Positions 30,505-40,826 are shown, counted from the stretch's first letter. The stretch is 64,000 nucleotides of DNA from Pseudoalteromonas tunicata (GCF_002310815.1 NZ_CP011032.1:3016001-3080000); one strand, 5' to 3'. Made by a program: numbers and translations. The notes: generated from the letters alone by a model not told the origin.

Positions 30505-33500
30505 TTAGTGTTTCTTGATTCTTAGCGCTAATAGACATGGCGTTAAAATCAATGTCAGCACGGTTGCAAAGGCCAAGCCACCGGCCACCGCTGTGGATAA
30601 TTGCACCCACCATTGAGTCGATGGTGCTCCAAAATCAATTTGACGATTAAACAAATCTATATTGACCTGTAAAACCATCGGCATTAAACCTAAAATAGTA
30701 GTCACCGTTGTCAGTAATACAGGTCTTAAACGCTGAGCCCCCGTTCTTAAAATAGCTTCTTTAGCTTCAATCCCCTGCTTACAGAGCACATTATAAGTAT
30801 CTATCAGCACTATGTTGTTATTTACGACAATGCCGGCAAGTGAAATGACACCAATTCCAGACATCACAATTCCAAATGGCTGTTGTAAAATTAATAGACC
30901 CAAAAACACCCCTACGGTCGAGAAAATAACCGCACTTAAAATAAGCAAAGCTTGATAGAAGCTATTAAATTGAGTCACTAAAATAATTCCCATCACAAAA
31001 AGCGCCACTAAAAATGCATTTTGTAAAAAGGTTTCGGATTCGTTTTGCTCTTCATTTTCGCCGCGAACTTTGAGCTTAACTCTAGGGTCGAGGCCTTGCT
31101 CTGTAAGCTGCGCTTGTAAACGAGGCAATGCCAAGCTCAGCAACTCCCCCACTTTCATATCAGCATTAACAGACACAACTCTATGGCTGTCAACTCGGCG
31201 CACCGAATCAACTTTTTGCACCGCTTGGCGTTCTACAAAGTGAGTTATTGGAATTTGGCCGTATTGCGTATTAACTCGTAAGGTATCTAAACGACTTAAA
31301 TCTCGCTTATCAAAAGGAAAGCGAACTCGAATATCAATTTCATCATCTACATCATCTGGCCGATATTCACCGAGTTTTAAACCATTGGTGATCATCTGCA
31401 CATTCGCGCCGAGCATGGCAGCATCGGCACCAAATCGAGCAGCGTCAGCGCGGTTAAGTTTCAGCTGCCATTCAATACCCGGTTTTGAGCCAGTATCATC
31501 AACATTCGTGAACGATCCATCAGCTTCAATGGCTTGGCGAATCCGTCTTGCTTCTTGATTCAGTACTTCAGGAAACTTAGAGCTAAGCTCTATTGATAAA
31601 TCTTTACCGCCGCCGGGACCATTTTCATCTTTACGTAACTCAATTTCGACGCCCGCAATTGTGCTAGTTAACGACATCACTTTGGCAATAATTTGGTCTG
31701 CAGGTTCTCGCTCATCCCAATCTTTTAAATTTAGACGCAACGTACCTACTAAATCCTTGCCTCCTGTTAATGAATAAAGCGTTTTAATACCTGCAACACT
31801 CAGCACTTTTGCTTCGATTTCTTGCATTATGGTGTCTTTTTCATAAATAGATAAATCACCATAGGAACGCACTTTAATATTAACCCCATTAGGCTCAACA
31901 TCAGGAAAAAACTCAACCCCCAGCTTAGATACGCCATACCCAATAAAAACGAATACTGAAAATACAATCGCGCCGAATAAAACTTTCCAAGGATGCCTAA
32001 TGGCTCGGTCAAGCACCCGAACATAGCCACCAATAAAACCATGTAACTGCGTTAAGTCGCCTTCCTCAGCATTAAGTAATTCTTGTTTTTGCGTGGCTGA
32101 AAGTGGCTTGACCTTACCAATTAAACTACCAATGGTCGGCACAAAAATAAGCGCCATAACTAAAGAGGCACTTAAGGTGGCCATTAGTGTAATAGGTAAG
32201 TATTTCATGAACTCCCCCATCATACCCGGCCAAAAAATTAAGGGGGCAAACGCTGCAAGTGTAGTCGCTGTTGAAGCAATAATTGGCCAAGCCATGCGTT
32301 TTGCGGCTAGAGAATAGGCTTTTTTACGGTGCATTCCTTCGCCCATCATACGGTCGGCAAATTCAGTCACCACAATTGCGCCATCCACCAGCATACCTAC
32401 CGCCATAATTAAGGCAAATAACACTACGATATTAACTGTCATGCCAAATAACGAGATCACTAAAATACCCGTTAAAAACGATCCCGGAATTGCAACCCCA
32501 ACTAAAAAGGCGGCGCGGCTGCCCAAAATAGCAATAATTACAATTACCACTAACAATACAGCTGAAAGCACATTATTTTGTAAATCAGCAAGCATTTGCT
32601 CAACATCAAGTGACATATCACCGGTGTAATTAACTTTGATATGATCAGGCCAGCGCGTGCGTGTTTCTTCAACCACAGCTTTGACTTGTTTCACAGTATC
32701 GATAATATTTTCGCCAACCCGTTTTTTAACTTCAAGCGATACCGCTAACTCACCGTTAATGCGAGCAATCGTATTGGGGTCTTTATAAGCACGGCGAATA
32801 ACAGCAACATCCATAAAACGGACAACCTTATCACCCACGACTTTGACAGGCTGTTCCATTACATCTTGAATCGATTCAAACACTGAAGGAATTTTTATCG
32901 CAAAACGACCTTTCCCGGTATCAAGCGTACCCGCAGCGATTAAGCGATTATTATTGCTAAGCAACTGGTAAATATCATTTTGTTTTAAGCCGTATGAAAT
33001 CATCGCTAAAGGATCGACTTCGATTTCAACCATATCCTCTCTATCACCACCAATCTCAACTTCTAATACACTTGAAATTGACTCCAATTCATCTTTTAAA
33101 TTGCGAGCAAGAGTCAGCAAACCACGCTCAGGTACATTGCCCGATAAGGTTAATGTTATGGTAGGCTGCTCGTCTTCCATTAATACTTCATGTACTTCAG
33201 GCTCTTCAGATTCTGAAGGTAATTTTGCTTTTGCAAGCGAGACTTTATCGCGTACATCAGCAAGGGCTTCTTTAGGATCCATGCCCGCTAAAAACTCAAG
33301 TGTGACTGAAGCATGACCTTCACTTGCCACTGCGCTCATTTCTTTTACGCCTTCAATCGACCGTAATTCAATTTCCATTGGGCGTACAAGCAACCGTTCG
33401 GCATCCTCAGGTGAAATACCATCATGAACAATTGAGACATAAATAAAAGGAATTGTGACATCTGGATTGGCTTCTTTGGGGATATTTTGGTAAGTCACCC

Positions 33501-33579
33501 AACCGGCAATAAGTAACAAAATAAATATCGATAAACCAGTGCGTGTATGATGAATAGCCGCATCAATCAAATTACCCAT
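30505..33579 (-). CDS. RND efflux transporter, inner-membrane pump
   Basis: The 1024-residue protein is a proton-driven RND pump with 12 membrane helices and two large periplasmic loops. Conserved parts are IPKEANPDVTIPFIYVSI at the N-terminus, GMLVDGAIVVTEFADR in helix 4, which carries the proton-relay Asp, FMVALIFVPTIGSLI-like helix 6, and GIVVNNNIVLIDTY in helix 10, where the second half has Asn/Asp residues. It resembles the broad efflux branch (HAE1/AcrB-related) but not closely AcrB. The membrane-fusion gene lies 2 bases upstream. No outer-membrane channel gene is next to it, so the pump may use a TolC encoded elsewhere. Confidence 0.9.
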   Translation of the reverse strand: MGNLIDAAIHHTRTGLSIFILLLIAGWVTYQNIPKEANPDVTIPFIYVSIVHDGISPEDAERLLVRPMEIELRSIEGVKEMSAVASEGHASVTLEFLAGMDPKEALADVRDKVSLAKAKLPSESEEPEVHEVLMEDEQPTITLTLSGNVPERGLLTLARNLKDELESISSVLEVEIGGDREDMVEIEVDPLAMISYGLKQNDIYQLLSNNNRLIAAGTLDTGKGRFAIKIPSVFESIQDVMEQPVKVVGDKVVRFMDVAVIRRAYKDPNTIARINGELAVSLEVKKRVGENIIDTVKQVKAVVEETRTRWPDHIKVNYTGDMSLDVEQMLADLQNNVLSAVLLVVIVIIAILGSRAAFLVGVAIPGSFLTGILVISLFGMTVNIVVLFALIMAVGMLVDGAIVVTEFADRMMGEGMHRKKAYSLAAKRMAWPIIASTATTLAAFAPLIFWPGMMGEFMKYLPITLMATLSASLVMALIFVPTIGSLIGKVKPLSATQKQELLNAEEGDLTQLHGFIGGYVRVLDRAIRHPWKVLFGAIVFSVFVFIGYGVSKLGVEFFPDVEPNGVNIKVRSYGDLSIYEKDTIMQEIEAKVLSVAGIKTLYSLTGGKDLVGTLRLNLKDWDEREPADQIIAKVMSLTSTIAGVEIELRKDENGPGGGKDLSIELSSKFPEVLNQEARRIRQAIEADGSFTNVDDTGSKPGIEWQLKLNRADAARFGADAAMLGANVQMITNGLKLGEYRPDDVDDEIDIRVRFPFDKRDLSRLDTLRVNTQYGQIPITHFVERQAVQKVDSVRRVDSHRVVSVNADMKVGELLSLALPRLQAQLTEQGLDPRVKLKVRGENEEQNESETFLQNAFLVALFVMGIILVTQFNSFYQALLILSAVIFSTVGVFLGLLILQQPFGIVMSGIGVISLAGIVVNNNIVLIDTYNVLCKQGIEAKEAILRTGAQRLRPVLLTTVTTILGLMPMVLQVNIDLFNRQIDFGAPSTQWWVQLSTAVAGGLAFATVLTLILTPCLLALRIKKH

Positions 33580-33581
33580 AA

Positions 33582-34673
33582 TTACTCCTGCTCATTACTA
33601 TAAACAGGTTCAACTTCATCACCAATGCGCACAAACCCTTGGCCGAGAGTAATAATGTCAGCTTGCGAACCTAAGCCTGTCATCCAAATTCCATCAACAC
33701 TCGATTTCACAATATTAATACGATTAAAAATAACTTTGTTTTGGCTATCGATACTTTTAACGCCAATGTTACCTTCGCCATCAAGTGCCATAAATGCAGG
33801 ACTAAGCTTAATAGCCTCAACCGCTTGGGCATTAATGTTTAATTGCGCCGAAAAACCTGCTTTTTGTGTCATGTTAGGATTACTAAAAGCAGCTTCAATT
33901 CGAAAGGTATTAGTATTGCTATCTGCGACTGATGCGATATAGCGGATCAATCCTTGAGTTGAAGATTGCTCAAACACATCGGCGGTGACTTGCTGGTTAA
34001 TCGTTAAGTTTTTAACTTCGGCTTGAGTTACATCAGCACGAATAATGAGCGGGTCAAGGTCGGCAAGTTCAAACACCGCATCGCCTCGGCCAACATAATC
34101 TCCTACTTCGACTAATCTGCGATTAATCACCCCAGCAAATGGCGCGCTTAAAGTCGTACGCTCTAAACTTAACGCTAAGCCTGCCAATTCAGCTTTAGCT
34201 TGAGCAAGAGCAGTCTCGGTTTTTGCCAGTGCAACTTGGTCTTGCAAGCCCTGCTGTTGCAATTTTTTTGCACCTTGATATTCAAACTCTCTTTGTTTAA
34301 TTAACGCTTTAACCGACTCAATTCGCTCACTTAAATCACCTTGCTCTAACTGAGCAACGACAGTGCCTTTAGTGACAAACTCACCTTCGTTAACAAAAAT
34401 AGCTTCAACTTGGCCAACCTCATAACTACTAACATTTGCAATTTTATCTGGCTCACTTCGACCATAAAGAGAAAGTGTTTTAAAAACAGTTTCAGCTGTT
34501 AAACGCTCAACCTTCACTTTAGGCAATGTCGTTTTTTTAGCATCTGCAATGTTTGATTGCTCAGCCTGAGATGGCCCTGTCAGCATCCAAATAAAAATAG
34601 CAATGCAAATAACAATTGAAATGATATAGGGCTTTTCTTCGAGTGATTTTTTGATGCCAGACAGAGGGTGCAT
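33582..34673 (-). CDS. RND efflux membrane-fusion (adaptor) protein
   Basis: A 363-residue periplasmic adaptor anchored by an N-terminal membrane helix (PYIISIVICIAIFIWMLTG, residues 15-33). It has the lipoyl half-motif VGQVEAIFVNEGEFVTKGTVVAQLE, a coiled-coil hairpin (about 115-165) and the second half LSAPFAGVINRRLVEVGDYVGRG, then a beta-barrel. It bridges the RND pump and an outer-membrane channel. AGGAG lies 6 bases before the ATG. It is the first gene of the two-gene operon. Confidence 0.93.
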   Translation of the reverse strand: MHPLSGIKKSLEEKPYIISIVICIAIFIWMLTGPSQAEQSNIADAKKTTLPKVKVERLTAETVFKTLSLYGRSEPDKIANVSSYEVGQVEAIFVNEGEFVTKGTVVAQLEQGDLSERIESVKALIKQREFEYQGAKKLQQQGLQDQVALAKTETALAQAKAELAGLALSLERTTLSAPFAGVINRRLVEVGDYVGRGDAVFELADLDPLIIRADVTQAEVKNLTINQQVTADVFEQSSTQGLIRYIASVADSNTNTFRIEAAFSNPNMTQKAGFSAQLNINAQAVEAIKLSPAFMALDGEGNIGVKSIDSQNKVIFNRINIVKSSVDGIWMTGLGSQADIITLGQGFVRIGDEVEPVYSNEQE

Positions 34674-34821
34674 CGGGTGCTCCTGTGCTGATAACCGCTG
34701 ATATTGAGGCTTTAGAAGCTTTACGTTATTGAGTGGTTACCAATATTTATTGTTGATATTCAATAAATAATACGAGGTTTAAACAGAATGGAAAGTGATA
34801 AATTGAAATAATTTGTAAGCA

Positions 34822-34850
34822 AAAAAAAAGCCACTAATTCAGTGGCTTTT
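34822..34850 (-). terminator. Terminator after erpA
   Basis: AAAGCCACT pairs with AGTGGCTTT around AATTC. The A run at 34821-34829 gives a long U tract on the reverse strand, 27 bases after the erpA stop. Confidence 0.9.
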
Positions 34851-34876
34851 ATCATTAGTCAGTCGCTAATTTAATA

Positions 34877-35215
34877 CTAAACGCTAAATGATGAACCACA
34901 GCCACATGTTGCAGTCGCATTTGGGTTATTAACAAAAAAACGAGAACCTTCTAGGCCTTCGGTATAATCAACCTCACCATCAACTAAATATTGAAGGCTC
35001 ATAGGATCAACAACTAATGTCACACCACTTTTAACGATTTCTAAATCGCCTGGGTTAGTTTTTTCATCAAATGTAAAACCATATTGGAAACCAGAACACC
35101 CACCACCTGTAACATATACACGTAATTTTAGCTGTGGATTTTCCTCTTCTTCAATCAGTTGCTTTACTTTGTTAGCAGCAGCATCGGTAAACTTAATTGG
35201 AATTTGATCTGACAT
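34877..35215 (-). CDS. erpA: Iron-sulfur cluster insertion protein ErpA
   Basis: A 112-residue A-type carrier that delivers iron-sulfur clusters to target enzymes. The Cys ligands are in [12 protein letters not shown] and [11 protein letters not shown], and the stretch [19 protein letters not shown] is diagnostic of ErpA. It is a single gene with its own terminator. Confidence 0.97.
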   Translation of the reverse strand: MSDQIPIKFTDAAANKVKQLIEEEENPQLKLRVYVTGGGCSGFQYGFTFDEKTNPGDLEIVKSGVTLVVDPMSLQYLVDGEVDYTEGLEGSRFFVNNPNATATCGCGSSFSV

Positions 35216-35345
35216 TATTTAACTCACTAGACGGCAATGGTGAAATTATCTAATACCCGAGTGTTTTAATCAAGTACTCACTGCAAGCGACTCAATTATA
35301 CTGTAGCTATTTAGGTCAGTGTTTTGATAATTATAAAAAAGATAT

Positions 35346-36011
35346 TTATAACGGATGAGGGTCCCATGTAAATGTATGTTTTAGCTGTTCAAACTTTTGC
35401 CATTGTGTGGTCGGCTTTAGCGCATCTAAGGAAACTTGGCTAGCTTTAAACCCTTCAGGCAAAGTCACACTCCCCTTTATTGCAGCAAAATAGCGAAATT
35501 TGAAATTGTGTGGGGAAGCTAAATTAGCCAGTTCCAATAAATCAAATTGCTTTAATTCGCCATTAAGATCACCTTCAATTTGCAGCGTAAAGCGCCCCTG
35601 ATTTATATTTTTGGCACTGCTGGCTTGATACAACATAAATCTAAATTGATAGCCGTTTTCTGACACAGCACTTACTTGCCAATCCATTACCGCAAGCCCG
35701 TCATTCACTAATTCAGGAGCCATTATCGATTGATAAACCAGTAACTCTTTTCGTAAATCAAATAGTTCACTAGTCAATTGATTAAGTTGTAACGTGGTTT
35801 GTTGATGGGCTTGAGTTTCCATTGCAAGTTCTGCTTCTTGCAAATTAATTTGATGCTGTAATTTAAACATCTGAGCTTCGATTTCAGCAAATTTCTCTAA
35901 CTCAACCCCAGCTTGGCCCACGCCATGTAAATTTTGCTGATACAGCTTAACAATTAAAAAGACTAATGCGATAAATACAAATACAGCAACAAATTTTGAA
36001 TACTTACTCAT
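35346..36011 (-). CDS. Membrane-anchored coiled-coil protein, DUF6776-like
   Basis: A 221-residue protein with one N-terminal membrane helix (KFVAVFVFIALVFLIVKLY), a coiled coil at about 40-95 (ELEKFAEIEAQMFKLQHQIN and ELAMETQAHQQTTLQLNQL) and a C-terminal beta-rich domain of about 120 residues (VSENGYQFRFMLYQ, GRFTLQIEGDLNG, HTFTWDPHPL). The layout and its place next to erpA recall the DUF6776 proteins of gammaproteobacteria; the assignment is by pattern. The function is unknown; it probably faces the periplasm. Confidence 0.7.
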   Translation of the reverse strand: MSKYSKFVAVFVFIALVFLIVKLYQQNLHGVGQAGVELEKFAEIEAQMFKLQHQINLQEAELAMETQAHQQTTLQLNQLTSELFDLRKELLVYQSIMAPELVNDGLAVMDWQVSAVSENGYQFRFMLYQASSAKNINQGRFTLQIEGDLNGELKQFDLLELANLASPHNFKFRYFAAIKGSVTLPEGFKASQVSLDALKPTTQWQKFEQLKHTFTWDPHPL

Positions 36012-36274
36012 CTTACTCCACCAGCATTTTAATTAAGTAATCAAAGCTTAGATTAAAAAGGCCCAAACCAATTGAGATAAAGAGATATTTAAAAGGATCT
36101 CAAACACGATTTCCTTAGTGCACATAATAAAATTTAACTTAATTAATACTGCAAAGAGCCATTTGAACTCGATTTATTGTGCTAAGTTGAGGTTAAATAC
36201 CTAGAAAATAAAACGACTTAACTAAATCTATCTGATAAACTTTCTTGATTGTGGTTGATGTGTGGAAATATGCA

Positions 36275-37957
36275 ATGTCGCTTGAAACGCTCAGGCGTAG
36301 TTTGGCTAAGCCAAAGACATCTGTACAACTTTGTTTATTAGGCGTAGCAGCCGGGCTGATTGCGGCCATGCTAATTATTCTATTTCGCTTATTAATCATA
36401 ACGGTGCAAAGCTGGTTTTTACCGGAAACCGATAATTTTGCCCACCTGCCACCGCTTGAACGCTTTGCTTTACCCATTTTGGCAGCGCTATTTATTGCTA
36501 TTTTTGCTGATTTCACCGGTTTTAAGCATTACCGCTTAGGCATCCCATTTGTATTACATCGCATCAAACAACACTACGGTAATATGCCAATTTGGAATGC
36601 GGCCAATCAATTTTTTGGTGGGGCATTGGCGCTAATCAGCGGCTTTTCGGTTGGCCGTGAAGGGCCATCTGTTCACATGGGTGCAACAGGAGCTAGTGTG
36701 CTCGCAACTTGGTTACATTTACCATTTAATGCAATGCGTACTTTAGCTGGCTGTGGTGTAGCAGCAGGCATTGCAGCCTCTTTTAATACACCTCTTGCTG
36801 CGGTTATTTTTGTGATGGAAGTGGTGATGCGAGAATACAAAATTCACATTTTTGTTCCTATTATGCTTGCAGCTGTAACCGGTGCTTTAACGACCCAATT
36901 TGTTTTTGGTACTCAAACAGAGTTATCAATGATCCATGTGATCCCTTTATCTGGCTGGCATATTCCATATTTAATTTTATGTGGCGTGGTTCTTGGCGCT
37001 TTAGCATTTAGCTTTAATCAAAACTTAATGCTCGTGATGCGCACTTTTCGAAAAGTAGGCATGTTTCCCCGTTTATTACTTGCTGGAGTGATCACCGGTG
37101 GCATTGGCTATTTAGTACCGCAAGCGATGGGACCAGGTTTGAGTGCTATCGCGATTTCAGTCTCATCTCCTGATGACATTCAGCTGCTGACAACTATTTT
37201 TATCGCAAAACTATTGGCGACCATCTTCGCATTAGGACTTGGGATCCCAGGTGGGATCATCGGCCCAGTTATTGGACTTGGCGTTATTATTGGCTCAATG
37301 ATGTCTTTTTTTGGTCATTATATTAGCCCTGAAGTGCAAGTTGTGGGTACTTATGCGGTACTTGGGATGGCAGGATTATTAGCCGCAACACTGCACGCGC
37401 CTCTTGCCGCGCTTGTTGCTGTTATGGAGCTAACATCAAGCCCTACCATTACAGTGCCTGCAATTGTAGTGATTGCATCAGCTTACGTAACGGCGTTACA
37501 GCTTTTTAAAAATCGCTCCATCTTTTTACAACAATTAGAATTTCAAGGCCTCGCTTATCAAGTATCACCTGCGGTTGAAGCGCTGCAAAAAGTAGGGGTA
37601 CTTGATGAAATGGAAGAAAACTTCAAACTGTTGTATAGCAGCGACAAAGAGCAAATTTCTCAAACCCTCAATGCGGTTGATGCGCAAACTCCTCTAATTG
37701 TTCACGACGACGAAAATGGCTATCGCCTAGCAGAGTATGACTTAACGTTAACGGCGGAGCAAACAGTAGGCATTCGATATGTGCCGCTGCAAGGTGTGAC
37801 CAGCCAATCCACCTTGGCGGAGGTGTTTACCATACTGAATGATAAACGCGGCGGCGCTGTTTATGTTTATAACAAGCTTGATAATAAACAGATTATGGGC
37901 CTCATTCGCTGGGATCATATACGCCATATTTTAACTATTCGCAGTAGTTTGCTGTAA
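36275..37957 (+). CDS. CLC-family chloride channel/antiporter with C-terminal CBS region
   Basis: The 560-residue membrane protein carries anions. The start is ATG 36275 with GGAA upstream; an in-frame TTG at 36245 is unlikely. The gating motif GREGP has Glu at residue 129, and GIPGGIIGP is the selectivity loop in the second half. Two sites differ from the E. coli exchanger: the Ser loop GSGIP is replaced by RLGIP (Leu at 88), and the internal proton Glu is Val 183 (FVMEVV). Residues after about 420 form a soluble regulatory region; the last part (VPLQGVTSQSTLAEVFTILN and GAVYVYN) looks like a CBS half. It is followed 14 bases later by hemJ. Confidence 0.93.
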   Translation: MSLETLRRSLAKPKTSVQLCLLGVAAGLIAAMLIILFRLLIITVQSWFLPETDNFAHLPPLERFALPILAALFIAIFADFTGFKHYRLGIPFVLHRIKQHYGNMPIWNAANQFFGGALALISGFSVGREGPSVHMGATGASVLATWLHLPFNAMRTLAGCGVAAGIAASFNTPLAAVIFVMEVVMREYKIHIFVPIMLAAVTGALTTQFVFGTQTELSMIHVIPLSGWHIPYLILCGVVLGALAFSFNQNLMLVMRTFRKVGMFPRLLLAGVITGGIGYLVPQAMGPGLSAIAISVSSPDDIQLLTTIFIAKLLATIFALGLGIPGGIIGPVIGLGVIIGSMMSFFGHYISPEVQVVGTYAVLGMAGLLAATLHAPLAALVAVMELTSSPTITVPAIVVIASAYVTALQLFKNRSIFLQQLEFQGLAYQVSPAVEALQKVGVLDEMEENFKLLYSSDKEQISQTLNAVDAQTPLIVHDDENGYRLAEYDLTLTAEQTVGIRYVPLQGVTSQSTLAEVFTILNDKRGGAVYVYNKLDNKQIMGLIRWDHIRHILTIRSSLL

Positions 37958-37971
37958 AAACTGAGGACATC

Positions 37972-38406
37972 ATGAGCTTAATTTTAATTTATAAAGCCCT
38001 TCACATCTTTTTTATGATTGCTTGGTTTGCTGGGATTTTTTATTTACCTCGCTTATTTGTTTATCACGCCATGCACCACGAAAAAGACTGTCATGCGATG
38101 CTTAAAGTCATGGAGCGAAAATTACTATTTTTTGTCACCCCTTTTGCCATTTTAACTCTCATTTTTGGCGTGTTGATGATTGCAGAATATGGTCGAGAGT
38201 GGTTTAAAGTCAGCATGTGGTTGCACTACAAACTGGTATTAGTAATTATTTTATATGCTTACCATGGCTACTGTTTTAAACTTTTAGCCGACTTCAAACA
38301 CGACCGTAATCGTCGTAGTCATAAGTTTTACCGTATTTTTAACGAACTTCCGGTGCTTATTTTGCTCGCCATTGTTTTTTTAGCGATATTAAAACCTGCG
38401 TTATAA
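37972..38406 (+). CDS. hemJ: Protoporphyrinogen IX oxidase HemJ
   Basis: HemJ oxidises protoporphyrinogen IX in the membrane, the step before iron insertion into haem. The 144-residue protein has four helices and the family pattern YKALHIFFMIAWFAGIFYL then PRLFVYHAM, with His 11 in KALHI and Lys 86 in HYKLVLVI as typical functional residues. GAGGA lies 8 bases before the ATG. The closely spaced upstream gene is the CLC gene; hemL lies 1.1 kb downstream past pyrB. Confidence 0.92.
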   Translation: MSLILIYKALHIFFMIAWFAGIFYLPRLFVYHAMHHEKDCHAMLKVMERKLLFFVTPFAILTLIFGVLMIAEYGREWFKVSMWLHYKLVLVIILYAYHGYCFKLLADFKHDRNRRSHKFYRIFNELPVLILLAIVFLAILKPAL

Positions 38407-38439
38407 CAAGTTAAAATCAATAAAATTTATAGCTACAGC

Positions 38440-38468
38440 CGCGCGTGAATTTGCTATAGTTACGCGCG
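38440..38468 (+). promoter_or_regulatory. Promoter-like region of pyrB inside an inverted repeat
   Basis: CGCGCGT (38440-38446) and ACGCGCG (38462-38468) are a perfect inverted repeat with a 15-base spacer. A TATAGT -10 box (38455-38460) lies inside the spacer. No good -35 box is seen. A protein bound to the arms would cover the promoter; a transcript start further downstream would not include the hairpin. Confidence 0.5.
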
Positions 38469-38505
38469 AAAATTCCCCGTAACTTTGTTCATTAGGATTA
38501 GCCAC

Positions 38506-39522
38506 ATGCTGAACTTTCAAGGCGAAAATATTCTTTCGGTAAATCAACTAAATAGAGATAGCATTGAGGCTATTTTTGCTGTTGCAAAAAAAATGGAACC
38601 TTACGCAAAAAAACAAAAGCGTACCAAAGTGCTTGAAGGGGCGATTTTAGCCAACCTATTTTTTGAACCTAGTACGCGTACTCGCGTAAGTTTTGGCACT
38701 GCATTTAATTTATTAGGTGGTTTAGTGCGTGAAACAACCGGCATGCAAAGCTCAGCGCTGAGTAAAGGCGAATCTTTATATGATACCGCACGAGTTATTT
38801 CGGCCTACGCTGATGCAGTCGCAATGCGCCACCCTGAAGCGGGTTCGGTCGCAACATTTGCAACAGGTGCATCGGTGCCTGTGATCAACGGCGGTGATGG
38901 CCCAAATGAACATCCAACTCAAGCTTTACTTGACTTATTAACCATCGAAAAAGAGCTCAACCGCTTTGACAGCAAAATCGATGGTATGCACATCGCATTA
39001 GTGGGTGATTTAAAATATGGCCGTACTGTGCACTCATTATCAAAATTATTGTGCCATTACAAAAATGTAAAGTTTTCAATGGTTGCACCTGATGGCTTAC
39101 AAATGCCAAATTATATTCTTGATGCAGTAAGCAATGCAGGACACGAAATTCAGCTAGTGAGCAAAATGGAAGGCAATTTAGCGGCCGATATCGTCTACCA
39201 AACACGAATTCAAGAAGAGCGTTTTCCATCTCAAGAAGAAGCCAACAAATATCGTGGTGGTTTTAGAATTAGCCAAGCGATTTACAATGCACATTGCAAA
39301 CCCAATTCTGTACTCATGCACCCACTGCCGCGCGATAGCCGTGGAGAAGCAAACGAGTTAGATAACGATTTAAATAATAACGATAACTTAGCAATTTTCC
39401 GCCAAGTGCAAAATGGCGTCCTGATCCGTATGGCGCTATTTGCACTAACCCTTGGCGTTGAAAATTTGGTTGAAAAACACGAAACCTCTGTCCCTTGGTT
39501 TAGCAACAAAAAAACCAGCTAA
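38506..39522 (+). CDS. pyrB: Aspartate carbamoyltransferase, catalytic chain
   Basis: PyrB makes carbamoyl-aspartate, the first committed step of pyrimidine synthesis. The start at ATG 38506 has AGGA 9 bases upstream. The 338-residue protein has the carbamoyl-phosphate site FFEPSTRTRVSFGTAF, the HPTQALLDLLTI motif and HPLPR near the C-terminus. It is about 30 residues longer than E. coli PyrB, and no pyrI regulatory gene follows, so it probably belongs to the class that works without PyrI. Carbamoyltransferase identity as aspartate- and not ornithine-specific rests on overall resemblance. Confidence 0.92.
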   Translation: MLNFQGENILSVNQLNRDSIEAIFAVAKKMEPYAKKQKRTKVLEGAILANLFFEPSTRTRVSFGTAFNLLGGLVRETTGMQSSALSKGESLYDTARVISAYADAVAMRHPEAGSVATFATGASVPVINGGDGPNEHPTQALLDLLTIEKELNRFDSKIDGMHIALVGDLKYGRTVHSLSKLLCHYKNVKFSMVAPDGLQMPNYILDAVSNAGHEIQLVSKMEGNLAADIVYQTRIQEERFPSQEEANKYRGGFRISQAIYNAHCKPNSVLMHPLPRDSRGEANELDNDLNNNDNLAIFRQVQNGVLIRMALFALTLGVENLVEKHETSVPWFSNKKTS

Positions 39523-39545
39523 TCGACATTAAAGGATAAAAAAAT

Positions 39546-40826
39546 ATGACTATCAGTCAAGATTTGTTTGAACGCGCCCTCGCCTCTATTCCTGGTGGCG
39601 TTAATTCACCAGTTCGTGCTTTTAATGGCGTCGGTGGCACACCTCTTTTTATTACTAAAGCGCAAGGCGCCTATACCTTTGATGCCGATGGTAATAAGTA
39701 CATCGATTATGTTGGCTCTTGGGGCCCGATGATCATGGGGCACAATCACCCTGCAATCAAAAATGCAGTGCTTGCAGCCGTTGAAAACGGTTTAAGCTAC
39801 GGGGCACCAACCGAAACAGAAATCCTAATGGCTGAAAAAGTGAAAGCCTTAGTACCTTCAATCGAAAAAGTTCGTATGGTGAGCTCAGGTACAGAAGCAA
39901 CGATGAGTGCCATTCGTTTAGCGCGTGGTTTTACTGGCCGTGACAAAATCCTAAAATTTGAAGGTTGTTACCATGGGCATGCTGATTCACTACTAGTAAA
40001 AGCAGGTTCAGGCGCCCTAACCATGGGTGTCCCAAATTCACCGGGGATCCCAGCTGATTTTGCTAAGCACACTTTGACAGTATCGTTTAACAATTTGGAT
40101 GAAGTAAAAGCAATTTTTGAAAAATATGCTGACGAAATCGCCTGTATTATTGTTGAGCCTGTGGCTGGTAATATGAACTGCATACCACCTGTTGCAGGAT
40201 TCCTTGAAGGTCTTCGCGCAGTGTGTGACCAATACAAATCAGTGCTTATTTTTGATGAAGTAATGACAGGATTTCGTGTTGCACTAGGCGGCGCGCAGCA
40301 ATATTACAACATAGTTCCAGATTTAACCTGTTTAGGTAAAGTCATTGGTGGCGGTATGCCTGTTGGTGCGTTTGGTGGTAAAAAAGAAATCATGGATTTC
40401 ATTGCACCTGTAGGCCCGGTATATCAAGCGGGTACACTTTCGGGTAATCCAATCGCCATGGCAGCAGGTCTTGCTGCGCTTGAACTCATCTCTGCACCGG
40501 GTTTACACGCGGACTTAGAAGCAAAAAGCAAACGTTTATGTGAAGGGTTTGAACAAGCAGCGGCTGAAGCTGGTATTGCATTAACTACTAATTACGCCGG
40601 TGGCATGTATGGCTTTTTCTTTACCGATGCAGCCAAAGTAACCAGTTATCAGCAAGCAACACAGTGTGATGTTGAACGTTTCAAACGTTTTTTCCACTTA
40701 ATGCTAGAAGAAGGTGTATACCTTGCGCCATCAGCGTTTGAAGCTGGCTTTATCTGTTCAGAACATGGCGATGCCGAAATAGAGCAAACGATTGCTGCAG
40801 CAAAGCGTGCTTTTGCGAAACTTTAA
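39546..40826 (+). CDS. hemL: Glutamate-1-semialdehyde 2,1-aminomutase
   Basis: HemL forms 5-aminolevulinate from glutamate-1-semialdehyde, the last step of the C5 route to tetrapyrroles. The 426-residue length is standard. The pyridoxal-phosphate Lys is K265 in [16 protein letters not shown]. Other motifs are [22 protein letters not shown] and [15 protein letters not shown]. An AAAGGA site lies 9 bases upstream. It is the last gene of the forward block before a terminator. Confidence 0.97.
   Translation: MTISQDLFERALASIPGGVNSPVRAFNGVGGTPLFITKAQGAYTFDADGNKYIDYVGSWGPMIMGHNHPAIKNAVLAAVENGLSYGAPTETEILMAEKVKALVPSIEKVRMVSSGTEATMSAIRLARGFTGRDKILKFEGCYHGHADSLLVKAGSGALTMGVPNSPGIPADFAKHTLTVSFNNLDEVKAIFEKYADEIACIIVEPVAGNMNCIPPVAGFLEGLRAVCDQYKSVLIFDEVMTGFRVALGGAQQYYNIVPDLTCLGKVIGGGMPVGAFGGKKEIMDFIAPVGPVYQAGTLSGNPIAMAAGLAALELISAPGLHADLEAKSKRLCEGFEQAAAEAGIALTTNYAGGMYGFFFTDAAKVTSYQQATQCDVERFKRFFHLMLEEGVYLAPSAFEAGFICSEHGDAEIEQTIAAAKRAFAKL

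Noticed and set aside
36193..36516. 107-codon antisense frame over the start of the CLC gene
   Set aside because: Lys/Ser-rich antisense of a membrane-helix region, no motif.
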